Shown: positions 18,106-25,790 of the stretch, piece by piece | Position numbering within the stretch: the first letter of the stretch is position 1 | Layout of the letters: every line of letters begins with the position of its first letter | Assembly (NCBI GenBank): GCA_031289815.1 | Contig: JAITOS010000136.1 | Span: 1-30,578, forward strand | Reading direction: 5' to 3' | Source: Peptococcaceae bacterium | Lineage (GTDB): Bacteria; Bacillota; Desulfitobacteriia; Desulfitobacteriales; Desulfitobacteriaceae | Length of the DNA: 30,578 nucleotides | Notes under the pieces: model-generated | Seen by the model: the letters and a program-made list of their open reading frames with translations, nothing else | Told to the model about the DNA's origin: nothing | Database searches by the model: none | Translations under genes and position numbers: made by a program

Positions 18106-18849
18106 ATGGAGGAAACGGAGGAACGTAAAAAAAAGAATTCCGGCTGTCTCTACCTCGCTGTGCTCGTCGTGCTGATCATACTGGGAAGCGCCTTATTTAT
18201 TCTTCGCTCCGGCATGTTCGCTGTTCAGACGATTCTGGTTCAAGGGAACCGGCAGGTAAATCAAAGCGAAATTCTGCGCTTAGCCGATTACATTAAAGGA
18301 AAAAACCTGTTTCTGACAGATACGAAAGAGCTGCGCCGGAAAGTGCTGCTGCATCCCTTGCTGAACAGCGCTGACTTTCAAAAAAGGATTCCCGATACGA
18401 TCACGATCACCGTGACGGAAAGAGCGTCCGTCGCCTTGGTTTTGGTGCCCAAAGGAGTCATCGAGGTGGATCGGCAGGGGGTTTTTCTCCGGCGTTTGGA
18501 AGGATGGCCGACGGATGATTATCCGGTGATCAATGGCGTGAACGTTCCGGATACCGCCGGCCCGGGTCAGATATTGAGCGACGCCGCTTTGCAGGAGGCT
18601 CTGCGCGTACTGGCCGAAGGACCGCCGGCGCTCATCCCGTTTATCGGAGAAATCTATACCAATCAGATTCAGCAGCTGACGATTTTTCTGACGACGGGGG
18701 TGGAGGTGCGTTTAGGACAAGCCAAAGCCTCCAAAGAAAAACTGGAGGCGTTATTGGAACTGCTGAACGATGAAAGCTATCAGTCATTTGAACCGGGCGT
18801 CAGATATATTGATTTTACCGCGTCTAAACCGGTAATAGGTTGGGATTAG
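18106..18849 (+). CDS. ftsQ: Cell division protein FtsQ/DivIB
   Basis: FtsQ (DivIB) is a bitopic divisome protein that scaffolds FtsL and a DivIC-type partner. The 247-residue product has a short charged cytoplasmic tail, a membrane helix at about 15-37, then a POTRA domain at about 40-112 with the characteristic VQTILVQGNRQVNQSEIL stretch and an FtsQ beta domain to the end. GGGGG lies 6 nt before the ATG. The gene is followed by sbp after 12 nt, with no ftsA. Confidence 0.92.
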   Translation: MEETEERKKKNSGCLYLAVLVVLIILGSALFILRSGMFAVQTILVQGNRQVNQSEILRLADYIKGKNLFLTDTKELRRKVLLHPLLNSADFQKRIPDTITITVTERASVALVLVPKGVIEVDRQGVFLRRLEGWPTDDYPVINGVNVPDTAGPGQILSDAALQEALRVLAEGPPALIPFIGEIYTNQIQQLTIFLTTGVEVRLGQAKASKEKLEALLELLNDESYQSFEPGVRYIDFTASKPVIGWD

Positions 18850-18861
18850 GAGGCGTTGATC

Positions 18862-19191
18862 GTGTGGTTGCCCATATTAGGCCTGATTTTAGGATTGGCG
18901 GTTGGCTACATCAGCCCGTTTGTTGTGCCGGTCATCTACGCCAAATATTTATCGGTGGGGATTTTAGCCGCTTTAGACTCTGTTTTGGGAGGGATTCGAG
19001 CCGCCCAGGAGGAGACCTTTGACGCCCAGGTTTTTTTGACCGGTTTTTTCAGTAATATGCTGCTCGCCGCTTCTTTTGCCTACATCGGCGACCGGATTGG
19101 GGTGGATCTGTACTTAGCGGCGGTCGTTGTTTTCGGGGCGCGATTATTCCAGAATTTAGCGGTTATCCGCCGCCATCTCATGAAGAAATAA
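18862..19191 (+). CDS. sbp: Small basic protein Sbp (DUF1290)
   Basis: This 109-residue protein is all membrane helices with short loops and matches the Sbp family (DUF1290) found next to ftsQ and ftsZ in many Bacillota. Motifs are the MWLPILGLILG start, YAKYLSVGILAALDSVLGGIRA, DLYLAAVVVFGARLFQN and the VIRR end. Its function is unknown; the conserved location suggests a role in division or wall assembly at the membrane. I choose GTG 18862, 8 nt after AGGAGG, because this gives the family's MWLP start; TTG 18856 is only 2 nt from the site. Confidence 0.93.
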   Translation: MWLPILGLILGLAVGYISPFVVPVIYAKYLSVGILAALDSVLGGIRAAQEETFDAQVFLTGFFSNMLLAASFAYIGDRIGVDLYLAAVVVFGARLFQNLAVIRRHLMKK

Positions 19192-19229
19192 CTTCTAAAA
19201 TAATTTCCTGCCAAAAAGTGTTTGAGAAA

Positions 19230-19259
19230 AAAGGAATAAGGGGCGTAGGCATAGAATTT
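19230..19259 (+). promoter_or_regulatory. Candidate sigma-H promoter for ftsZ
   Basis: AAAGGAATA (19230-19238) and ATAGAATTT (19251-19259), separated by 12 nt, match every specified position of the B. subtilis sigma-H consensus RnAGGAwWW-N11/12-RnnGAATWW. The site lies about 108 nt before the ftsZ start, in the 175-nt gap after sbp. In B. subtilis a sigma-H promoter drives extra ftsAZ expression at the onset of sporulation; the same logic is inferred here. Confidence 0.6.
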
Positions 19260-19366
19260 AATACTGATTATGGCTTTTATCATCTGCGAAGGATAAAATG
19301 ATGATGTAATGATGGTTTTTACTAAATGAATAAATGAAAATAATGACAAGGAGGTCGGATACCTGC

Positions 19367-20425
19367 ATGATGGAATTTGATACGGAATACAGCCAGTCTG
19401 CCGAGATTAAAGTGATCGGTGTGGGCGGGGGCGGAAATAACGCTGTGAATCGCATGATCACGGCGGGGCTGAAGGGCGTGGATTTTATATCCATCAATAC
19501 GGACTCGCAGGCCTTGAATTTATCGACGGCGGGGAAGAAGATCCAGATAGGGATTAAATTAACCAAGGGCTTGGGTGCCGGCGCTAACCCGGAAATCGGG
19601 GGAAAGGCCGCCGAGGAAAGCCGTGAGGATTTGCTGGAGGCCCTGAAGGGCGCCGATATGGTGTTTGTGACCGCCGGGATGGGGGGCGGAACGGGAACCG
19701 GCGCCGCTCCGGTCGTCGCGCAGATCGCGAAAGAATTAGGCGCGCTGACGATAGGGGTTGTGACCAGACCGTTTGCCTTTGAAGGCCGGAGAAGGGCCTT
19801 GCAGGCGGAGAAGGGTATCGCCGAGCTCAAGAGCAAGGTAGACGCCTTGATTACGATTCCCAATGACCGTTTGCTTCAGGTGGTGGACAAGCACACGACG
19901 ATTCATGAGGCGTTCAGGATCGCCGACGACGTTTTGCGTCAGGGCGTTCAGGGGATTTCCGACGTAATTTCCGTCCCCGGTTTGATCAATCTGGACTTTG
20001 CCGATGTGAAGACCATCATGCTCAATACCGGCTCGGCCCTTATGGGCATCGGCCAGGCCAGCGGCGAAAACAGGGCGGTGGACGCGGCGCGCAAGGCGAT
20101 TTCCAGCCCGCTGCTGGAGACTTCTATTGAAGGCGCGCAAGGGGTATTGGTCAGTATCACCGGCGGTTCCCAGCTGACCATGTTTGAAGCGAATGACGCG
20201 GCGCTGGCTATTTCGGAAGCGGCTGACCCGGAAGCCAATGTCATTTTTGGCGCGGTCATCGATGAAAACTTGAAAGAAGAAGTGCGGGTGACGGTCATCG
20301 CGACCGGTTTTGACCAACGGAGCAGTGTGGTGGCTGGCGGCGGGGGAAAAATACCGGAAACCTTTATTAAGCCGATGAGCGAAGCGGATATTGATATTCC
20401 GGAATTTTTACGTCGGCGGCGATAA
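19367..20425 (+). CDS. ftsZ: Cell division GTPase FtsZ
   Basis: FtsZ is the tubulin-like GTPase that forms the Z ring. The 352-residue protein shows the nucleotide-binding GVGGGGNNAVNRM near the start, the tubulin signature GGGTGTG at about 105-111, and the T7-loop NLDFADVKT that completes the active site of the neighbouring subunit. A short linker leads to the C-terminal peptide DIPEFLRRRR, which binds membrane tethers such as FtsA or SepF. AAGGAGG lies 12 nt before the ATG at 19367; the ATG at 19370 is also possible. The 175-nt gap upstream carries a sigma-H-like promoter, and a hairpin terminator follows at 20518. Confidence 0.97.
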   Translation: MMEFDTEYSQSAEIKVIGVGGGGNNAVNRMITAGLKGVDFISINTDSQALNLSTAGKKIQIGIKLTKGLGAGANPEIGGKAAEESREDLLEALKGADMVFVTAGMGGGTGTGAAPVVAQIAKELGALTIGVVTRPFAFEGRRRALQAEKGIAELKSKVDALITIPNDRLLQVVDKHTTIHEAFRIADDVLRQGVQGISDVISVPGLINLDFADVKTIMLNTGSALMGIGQASGENRAVDAARKAISSPLLETSIEGAQGVLVSITGGSQLTMFEANDAALAISEAADPEANVIFGAVIDENLKEEVRVTVIATGFDQRSSVVAGGGGKIPETFIKPMSEADIDIPEFLRRRR

Positions 20426-20517
20426 AAGAGTGTAAAGTCAAAGCGAATCCCTAAGCTGGGGTTGGCGCGGCTGCGGATCGGCGCTGATAAGCAAATAAAC
20501 GCGGGGAAAGAATGGGC

Positions 20518-20571
20518 AAAGATAGCGGGGGAGCGTCTCAAAATGAGGCGAGCCGCCGCTATCTTTATGTT
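20518..20571 (+). terminator. Rho-independent terminator after ftsZ
   Basis: AAAGATAGCGG (20518-20528) pairs with CCGCTATCTTT (20556-20566). An inner stem CGTCTCA/TGAGGCG (20534-20540 and 20544-20550, one G-U pair) closes an AAA loop. A weak T-rich tail follows on the plus strand. It ends the ftsZ transcript and could also act on the convergent minus-strand pair. Confidence 0.75.
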
Positions 20572-20587
20572 TATTAGGTACCTTCAT

Positions 20588-20621
20588 AGTTAGCAGCCAA
20601 GCGACCAGGTGGCTGCTAACT
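20588..20621. repeat. Perfect 11-bp inverted repeat between convergent genes
   Basis: AGTTAGCAGCC (20588-20598) and GGCTGCTAACT (20611-20621) form a perfect stem around a 12-nt loop that itself contains ACCAGGT. No T tract follows on either strand, so it is not a textbook terminator. It may help stop transcription of the minus-strand operon, whose last gene ends at 20658. Confidence 0.55.
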
Positions 20622-20657
20622 ACCTGTCAGCCTTTAATGGCGCCGTCCCATCCCCTT

Positions 20658-21548
20658 TCACCGCTTTCCCGACGCGAAATTGGCCTGGACGAGAAGCTGA
20701 GCGACTATGGCGGCGGCAAAGGCCAGCCAGGAAAATTTAATCCCGACCGTAATCGTGAGCAGGATGAAGGCGGCGAGGGCCGCAATCCAGAGCGCGCCGC
20801 ATACCAGCCCGAAGCGCTCGGCTTGAACCGGATTGGCAAAGCGTTCAAGCTCGCGTTGGCGAAACTCGTTCCTTTGGGCGACGACCCAGGGCTTGCTGCG
20901 GTCTTTTTCGGTCAACAGCAGGAAGGCCCCCAGCGCCAAGCTCGGCAAGATAAAAGGGATGAGGGTAGCCACCGCTTCGGGAAGGCGGCGAGGATCGGAA
21001 CCGGCGCTGAAATAGAAATAGGTCATCACAAATACGATCAGCCCGAACAGAAAGACGGCGAAAGCGGCTGTGTACCACAGCGCTCTTTTCCAGGACATGG
21101 CCTCATTGGCGGCGGTTTCTTGCGTTAGACCCAGGAAAAGGAAACCGGCAAGGGCGAGGGTGCCAAAGACGAGCAGGGTACCCAACGGCGAGTTGATATC
21201 GCCGGAATAAAACCACGAGAGCAGAGCGGCGACGACGCCGAATCCAAGGACCAGGCCGCAAAGGACGTATAAAGCGACTCTTTTAGGGGTCATATAATGG
21301 CTTACTTTCATGTACATATGCTCAAATACCTCCTGACGTTTTTTCTGGCTGATTTCGTCCGCCAGAACAGAGATGTTGCCAAGCTCCTCGATGGCCTTGG
21401 CGAAGGCCGCCGTTTCAGTCAAGCCTTTTTTCATCAGACTGCCGATCCGGTCGTCCAGATTGCTCTTGAGCTCCTCCTTAAAATCCAGGAGCGCCGCCGT
21501 TTCTTCGTAAGCGGAGAACAGCCCGTCGATGTGTTGCTGGGTATTCAT
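20658..21548 (-). CDS. Permease-prefix-domain membrane protein paired with a PadR regulator
   Basis: The 296-residue product has a soluble, charged N-terminal helical part (about 1-85) resembling the 'permease prefix' / HAAS-type domain, including the segment FKEELKSNLDDRIGSLMKKGL and AFAKAIEELGN. About six membrane helices follow. Such proteins are regularly encoded beside PadR-type regulators in Bacillota. Their role is not well known; effects on membrane stress or partner transporters are proposed for the wider group. Translation starts at ATG 21548, overlapping the region just after the PadR stop, so the two form an operon. No transport ATPase motif is visible. Confidence 0.75.
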   Translation of the reverse strand: MNTQQHIDGLFSAYEETAALLDFKEELKSNLDDRIGSLMKKGLTETAAFAKAIEELGNISVLADEISQKKRQEVFEHMYMKVSHYMTPKRVALYVLCGLVLGFGVVAALLSWFYSGDINSPLGTLLVFGTLALAGFLFLGLTQETAANEAMSWKRALWYTAAFAVFLFGLIVFVMTYFYFSAGSDPRRLPEAVATLIPFILPSLALGAFLLLTEKDRSKPWVVAQRNEFRQRELERFANPVQAERFGLVCGALWIAALAAFILLTITVGIKFSWLAFAAAIVAQLLVQANFASGKR

Positions 21549-21549
21549 T

Positions 21550-21888
21550 TCAAATCTCCTCCTTCAGCAAATCGCTTAGTATGGTTTGCGTGAACTGCCA
21601 ATCCAGCCTGTTCTGACGGTACAGCGCGCGGCCCTTATCGGTGATGTGATAGTATTTTCGCCGAGCGCCCTGGGTCTCGTCTCCCCAATAGGAGGTGATG
21701 CAGCCGTCCTTTTCCAGCCGCTTGTAGCTGGAATAGAGGGTGGTTTCCTTCAGCTCGTACTGTTCGTTGGTGCGTTCCAAAATCGTGTTGTAGATTTCAA
21801 ATCCGTAGCGGTCGGTGTGCAGCAGGATCGCCAGCACGATGGTCTCGGTATGCCCGCGAAGCAGGTCAGAGGATAGTTTTGGTTCCAT
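21550..21888 (-). CDS. PadR-family transcriptional regulator
   Basis: PadR regulators are winged-helix repressors that respond to small molecules or to partner membrane proteins. The 112-residue protein has the short PadR layout: an N-terminal winged helix with the HTETIVLAILL and YGFEIYNTI segments, the recognition region TLYSSYKRLEKDGCI, the wing with RRKYYHITDKG, and a short C-terminal helix for dimerisation. AAAGGAG lies 8 nt before the ATG at 21888. It precedes the membrane protein gene on the minus strand with essentially no gap. It probably regulates its own operon through the site at 21951-21995. Confidence 0.93.
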   Translation of the reverse strand: MEPKLSSDLLRGHTETIVLAILLHTDRYGFEIYNTILERTNEQYELKETTLYSSYKRLEKDGCITSYWGDETQGARRKYYHITDKGRALYRQNRLDWQFTQTILSDLLKEEI

Positions 21889-21950
21889 CCGGTCGTCTCC
21901 TTTCAGGTGTAGTTATTTATGCTGTTAAAAATATATGTATGACAATGTAT

Positions 21951-21995
21951 AGTGTAACTCATATTAATACGACTGTCAAGTATATATTTTTGACA
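21951..21995 (-). promoter_or_regulatory. Promoter and likely operator of the PadR operon
   Basis: On the minus strand TTGACA (21979-21974) is followed by a 17-nt spacer and TACACT (21956-21951). The -35 box is one arm of the inverted repeat TGTCAA-N10-TTGACA (21974-21995), a natural place for repressor binding. A second motif, ATGTAT-GACA-ATGTAT (plus strand 21935-21950), lies just downstream and resembles the ATGT/ACAT elements bound by PadR proteins. Confidence 0.55.
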
Positions 21996-22158
21996 ATAGA
22001 AAATTTTTGCCGCCGCAGACGTCGAAAATAACAGAAATTAAGCTAATTAGATAAATGCTGTCGATAAGGAAGGATTTTGAAATTCAGGCGTCAAAATAGA
22101 TAGGAAATAAACGGCGGGGCGTGAAAGGAGAGGATCGCTACGGAAAAGGCGGACAAAA

Positions 22159-22514
22159 ATGCGAAAGGAGATGAAAAGAAGGGTATTTGGGGAGCGGGCG
22201 GGTTCACTCTGACGGAAATGTTGCTCGCTTTGGTGTTGATGGGGATTTTGCTGGGGTTGAGCGTGCCGAATTATCGCCTTCAGGCGGAGTCGGTAAAAAA
22301 AGAAAAAGACCGGGCGAATCGAGTGCTGATTGAAGGCGCGGTGCAGCAGTTTCGCTTGGATACAGGAGTTTTTCCGGCGTCGGTTCAGGATTTGCTCACC
22401 GCGCCGGAAGGGGCGGATCGCTGGAAAGGTCCGTACTTGTATCCGCTTCCAGTCAATCCTTGGGACGCGGACAGGCCGTATCTCCTGGGGCCTCTCGGAA
22501 AAGCCGAAGAATAG
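22159..22514 (+). CDS. GspG-like pseudopilin with disrupted or unresolved N-terminus
   Basis: The body, from 22200 to the stop at 22514, reads G|FTLTEMLLAL, a classic prepilin cleavage site with Glu at +5. A hydrophobic helix and a GspG-type C-terminal region follow, with GPYL and PVNPW motifs. No ATG, GTG or TTG opens this frame upstream of the cleavage site; the first in-frame ATG (22218) lies after it and would delete the processing site. A plausible leader, MRKEMKRRVFGERAG from ATG 22159, lies in a different frame and would join the body only after a -1 shift in the G-rich run near 22198-22202. Either one base is missing, an unusual start codon is used, or the gene is broken. It is the first gene of the assembly cluster, in the place of a major or GspH-like pseudopilin. 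Confidence 0.6.
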
Positions 22515-22628
22515 GCGGGCTGGAAGCGGAAAAAGAGAGCGGCATAAAGATGACAGGAGAGATCAGAGTGAAGAAAAGAGGAGAAAAAGGAAGAGGGGGA
22601 GGAGCATGAAGCGGAAAGAGAAAGCGGA

Positions 22629-23045
22629 GTGAATCAGGGGCAAGGTGGAGAGAGGGAAGAAAAAAAGCGGAACGGTTATGTGCTATATGATGTGCTGATG
22701 GCTCTCTTCCTTTTCTCGCTGGGGTTTGCGGCGATATTCGCTTTGGATGAGGCGGCGATCAGGGAAACCAGAGAGGCGATCACCCTGAATCAGGCCGTGA
22801 ATTTGGCCGAGACGACCCTGGAAAAGCTGGCGGCGGACAGTTGGCGGGAGAATATTCTCTCCGGCGCCTGCGTACCCGGCGGCAGGATCCAGGGAAGCGA
22901 AGACGGGTTCCGGTGGACCTTCGAGGCGGATTGGACTGGACCGGCAGGTTTATTGCGGGTTTGCCTCAGTGTCGAGTGGCAAGAGGACGGGAAGAGCAAA
23001 ATCTATGTCTTAGAGAGTCTGTATGATGCGGACAACGACGCTTAG
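22629..23045 (+). CDS. GspI/PilV-like minor pseudopilin
   Basis: The 138-residue product has a long charged leader ending in NG, a cleavage site G|YVLYDVLMALFLFSLGF with Asp rather than Glu at +5, and a hydrophobic helix that leads to TREAITLNQAVNLAETTLEKL. This AxNLAE-type helix is typical of GspI/PilV minor pseudopilins, which sit at the filament tip. GTG 22629 is the only usable start in the frame; the ribosome site is weak. The preceding 114 nt are extremely purine-rich. It overlaps the region of the next gene (ATG 23065) with a 19-nt gap. Confidence 0.75.
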   Translation: MNQGQGGEREEKKRNGYVLYDVLMALFLFSLGFAAIFALDEAAIRETREAITLNQAVNLAETTLEKLAADSWRENILSGACVPGGRIQGSEDGFRWTFEADWTGPAGLLRVCLSVEWQEDGKSKIYVLESLYDADNDA

Positions 23046-23064
23046 TCAGGGTGAGGCGAGAAGG

Positions 23065-23556
23065 ATGAAAAGGGACAAAGGGTTTACTTTGCTGGAGGTT
23101 TTGGCGGCGTTAATGATCAGCGGGATATTATTCAGCGTGGCCGCCAGAATTCTCGTTCAGCAATGGCGGCAAGCGGGAGGCTTGAAGGACCGGCTGGAGA
23201 TCAACTACAGTATGTGCGTGGCGGAAAAGGCCGTGGAGGACGCTATTCGCTCCGCCCGTTCCGTGCAATGGGCGGGAAACCGGCTGGAGATCGTTCCCTG
23301 GAAGGGAGCAAATCCGGGAACAGACGCCTATTATCTGGCGGATAAAGACGGCGACGGGGTGAAAGATATCTATTGCGAACATTCAGGCGTTCCTAATCCC
23401 CTGGCCAGTTATCTGACTGAATTTAGCTGTATGGAAGTCAAGTCCGGGTTTTGGCGGATTTCCTTGCGGGCGGATAAGGGCGGGCAAACGGCGCAATGGG
23501 AGAATCTGATGAGACAGCGGGTGAGGGACGATGACCCGTTAAGTCCTGATCCATAA
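23065..23556 (+). CDS. GspJ/PilW-like minor pseudopilin
   Basis: The 163-residue product has the short leader MKRDKG, cleavage site G|FTLLEVLAALMISGI with Glu at +5, and a long N-terminal helix. Then comes a variable C-terminal domain containing the acidic loop DKDGDGVKD. That loop could bind calcium; pseudopilins such as GspG and GspK do bind it, though the site here is only a guess. GTGAGG lies 8 nt before ATG 23065; an in-frame ATG at 23023 would place an extra 14 residues before the leader. Position after the GspI-like gene supports a GspJ role. Confidence 0.8.
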   Translation: MKRDKGFTLLEVLAALMISGILFSVAARILVQQWRQAGGLKDRLEINYSMCVAEKAVEDAIRSARSVQWAGNRLEIVPWKGANPGTDAYYLADKDGDGVKDIYCEHSGVPNPLASYLTEFSCMEVKSGFWRISLRADKGGQTAQWENLMRQRVRDDDPLSPDP

Positions 23557-23657
23557 AGAGGACATGCGGACATGCGCGCCGGACGTAAGGGCAGGAACGG
23601 CTCGCGTAAGATCAAAGGGAGAAAATCGCCGGAGGGAATGCGGGAAAGAGGAGGCGT

Positions 23658-24050
23658 ATGGGCGGAAAGCGGAGAAGCGAGCAGGGCTTTGCCACCCTAC
23701 TGACGTTATGTATGCTGATTTCTTTATCGGTTTGCGGGGCGGAAAGTTACTATAAGGCGAGCATTGAGAACCGGATCGTTCAGCGTCGGGCGCAGGGGTT
23801 GCAAGCGGTCTACGCGGCCGAAGCCGGACTGGAACTGGCAAAGGCGGCGTTAAAAGAAAATCCGGACTGGGCGCAAGGGGATCAATTATTCACGCAAGGA
23901 AGGGTGAGCGTTGAGGTTGCGGCGGAGGGCGGCGGCTATTGGATCGTTGCGACAGGAACGATGGGTCTGGCGATGCGAAAGATCAAAGTGTTTCTGGAAC
24001 TGGATGAAGGGATTTGGATCGCAAGTTTCTATCAGGAGATCTATAGTTGA
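23658..24050 (+). CDS. PilX/GspK-like minor pilin
   Basis: The 130-residue product begins with a basic leader and a hydrophobic helix that starts QGFATLLTLCMLISLSV, without Glu at +5. The helix is followed by ENRIVQRRAQGLQAVYAAEA, in which the AxYxAEAGLELA stretch is typical of PilX/GspK-type proteins. Lack of Glu5 is normal for GspK, which caps the pilus. GAGG lies 6 nt before the ATG at 23658. The stop at 24050 nearly touches the start region of the assembly ATPase. Family-level assignment is by layout and motif, since full-length GspK is larger (over 300 residues). Confidence 0.7.
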   Translation: MGGKRRSEQGFATLLTLCMLISLSVCGAESYYKASIENRIVQRRAQGLQAVYAAEAGLELAKAALKENPDWAQGDQLFTQGRVSVEVAAEGGGYWIVATGTMGLAMRKIKVFLELDEGIWIASFYQEIYS

Positions 24051-24067
24051 TCGGAAAGAGGTTGCGG

Positions 24068-25777
24068 ATGAATCAACGGTTGGAAAAAAAATCATGGTCG
24101 GGGGAAGAGCGATTTGGCGATTATCTGGCGGATCGGGGATATGTCCAGCGGGAGAAACTGCGCTATGCGCTAAGCGGCCCGCGCCAGCCGGGAGAGGGGG
24201 TTGGGGAGCTGCTTTCCCGGCTGGGGTTGGCAGATCCGGAGGGATTAGCGAAAGCAAAGGCGGAATTCTTGGGACTCCCGTTGCTATCCTTGCGGGAAGC
24301 CCCGATACAGCCGGAGATCGCGCAGCTGGTAGCGGAGGGATTTGCTAAACGCTACCGGCTCATCCCGGTGGCGCGGCACGGAAAATTTCTGAGGGTGGCG
24401 ATGGCTGATCCGACGGATGCCCAGGCCTTGGAGGCGGTGCGTATTTGTACGGGCTATGAAGTGGAGCCGGTGCTGGCCAACGCGCCGGAGATCATGGCGC
24501 TGATCCGGCAATATCTGACGGAGGAAACATCCTTGGCCAATATGGCGAGGCAAGCTGTTTCTCCGGGAGAATCACCGGAAGTATGGGTCATGGATGATCC
24601 GGGCAAAGAGCGTTCGATTGACGGCCCGACGATTATCTTGGTCGATTCGCTATTACAGCAAGCCTTGGAGCAAAACGCCAGCGACATTCATTTTGAACCG
24701 CAGGCGCAGGGATTGTTGATTCGCTTTCGGATTGACGGGCGCTTGGAGCTGTATCGGAATCTTCCCGCCGAAACCGCGCGCAGTGTGATTGCCCGGGTCA
24801 AGGTGATGGCAGGGCTGGATATTGCCGAACGCCGATTGCCTCAGGACGGCAGGATGTCGATCACGGCCGCTCAAAGGCAAATCGACCTGCGGGTATCGAC
24901 CTTGCCGGTGGTACTGGGAGAAAAAGTGGTGATCCGTCTCCTGGATCCTTTAAAAGCCCAGCGGACGTTGAGTGAGTTAGGATTAAGCGCTGAAGTGGAA
25001 GCGGATATACGCAGGCTGATCCGGCAGCCAAGCGGCTTGATCAGCATCGTGGGGCCGACCAATAGCGGTAAATCCACGACCTTGTACGCCTTGATGCGAG
25101 AGATGGACCGGCAGTCTCTCAACATCATCAGCATTGAAGATCCGGTGGAATACCGGCTGGACGGGGTGAATCAAACGCCGGTACAAGCAAAAAATGGGAT
25201 GGATTTCGCGCGAGGTCTGCGCGCCGTCCTGAGACAAGATCCCGACGTGATTGTGATCGGGGAAATCAGGGATGAAGAGACGGCGGCGATCGCCATCGCG
25301 GCTTCCCTGACCGGTCATCTCGTGTTATCGACCATGCATACCAACAGCGCGGCGGAAGCGCTTTCCCGTTTTCTGGAAATGGGCGTCAAACCTTATCTGC
25401 TGGCTTCGGCGATCTCCGGCGTATTATCCCAGCGGTTAATCCGAATCTTGTGTCCGGAATGCAAAAAACCGCGTCCCATGACCGCGGCGGAGAGGGCGCT
25501 GCTGCCGTTTCCGGAAATGGAGGTAACGCTTTATGAACCGGCAGGCTGCGCGCGCTGCCAGGGAAAAGGATATGCCGGAAGAATCGGGATTTATGAACTG
25601 CTTCTGTACAGACCAGCGATCAAGGAATTGATTTTAGCCCAGCGCAGCGCGCTGTGTATCGATCAGGCGGCGAAAGAAGAAGGCATGGTTTCCCTGCTCA
25701 CAGACGGGATGATGAAAGCGGCGCGGGGAGTGACCAGTCTCGAGGAAGTCCTGCATTCGGCGGCGGTGATCATTTGA
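24068..25777 (+). CDS. Type II secretion / type IV pilus assembly ATPase (GspE/PilB)
   Basis: This hexameric ATPase powers pilin extension. The 569-residue protein has an N-terminal MshEN-like region (about 10-150), a PAS-like N2 region with ASDIHFEP, and the ATPase domain. That domain holds Walker A GPTNSGKSTT (about 329-338; Asn replaces the usual Gly), the aspartate box EDPVEYRLDG, Walker B VIGEIRDEETA, the His box STMHTNSAAEAL, and a zinc site with CPEC and CARC. The zinc site marks GspE/PilB rather than the retraction ATPase PilT. I choose ATG 24068 with GAAAGAGG 6 nt upstream; TTG 24047, overlapping the previous stop, is an alternative. Confidence 0.95.
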   Translation: MNQRLEKKSWSGEERFGDYLADRGYVQREKLRYALSGPRQPGEGVGELLSRLGLADPEGLAKAKAEFLGLPLLSLREAPIQPEIAQLVAEGFAKRYRLIPVARHGKFLRVAMADPTDAQALEAVRICTGYEVEPVLANAPEIMALIRQYLTEETSLANMARQAVSPGESPEVWVMDDPGKERSIDGPTIILVDSLLQQALEQNASDIHFEPQAQGLLIRFRIDGRLELYRNLPAETARSVIARVKVMAGLDIAERRLPQDGRMSITAAQRQIDLRVSTLPVVLGEKVVIRLLDPLKAQRTLSELGLSAEVEADIRRLIRQPSGLISIVGPTNSGKSTTLYALMREMDRQSLNIISIEDPVEYRLDGVNQTPVQAKNGMDFARGLRAVLRQDPDVIVIGEIRDEETAAIAIAASLTGHLVLSTMHTNSAAEALSRFLEMGVKPYLLASAISGVLSQRLIRILCPECKKPRPMTAAERALLPFPEMEVTLYEPAGCARCQGKGYAGRIGIYELLLYRPAIKELILAQRSALCIDQAAKEEGMVSLLTDGMMKAARGVTSLEEVLHSAAVII

Positions 25778-25790
25778 GGATGGTGGAGTG

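Noticed and set aside
19258..19863. A 201-residue minus-strand frame over the start of ftsZ, rich in Pro, Ala and Ser.
   Set aside because: It lies opposite the conserved ftsZ coding sequence and its composition is that of an antisense shadow.
22039..22066. TAAG-N16-TGTCGATA, similar to a motility sigma (sigma-D/FliA) promoter, before the pseudopilin cluster.
   Set aside because: Matches are partial in both boxes and the leader would be over 80 nt. A pilus link is attractive but the sequence alone does not support it.
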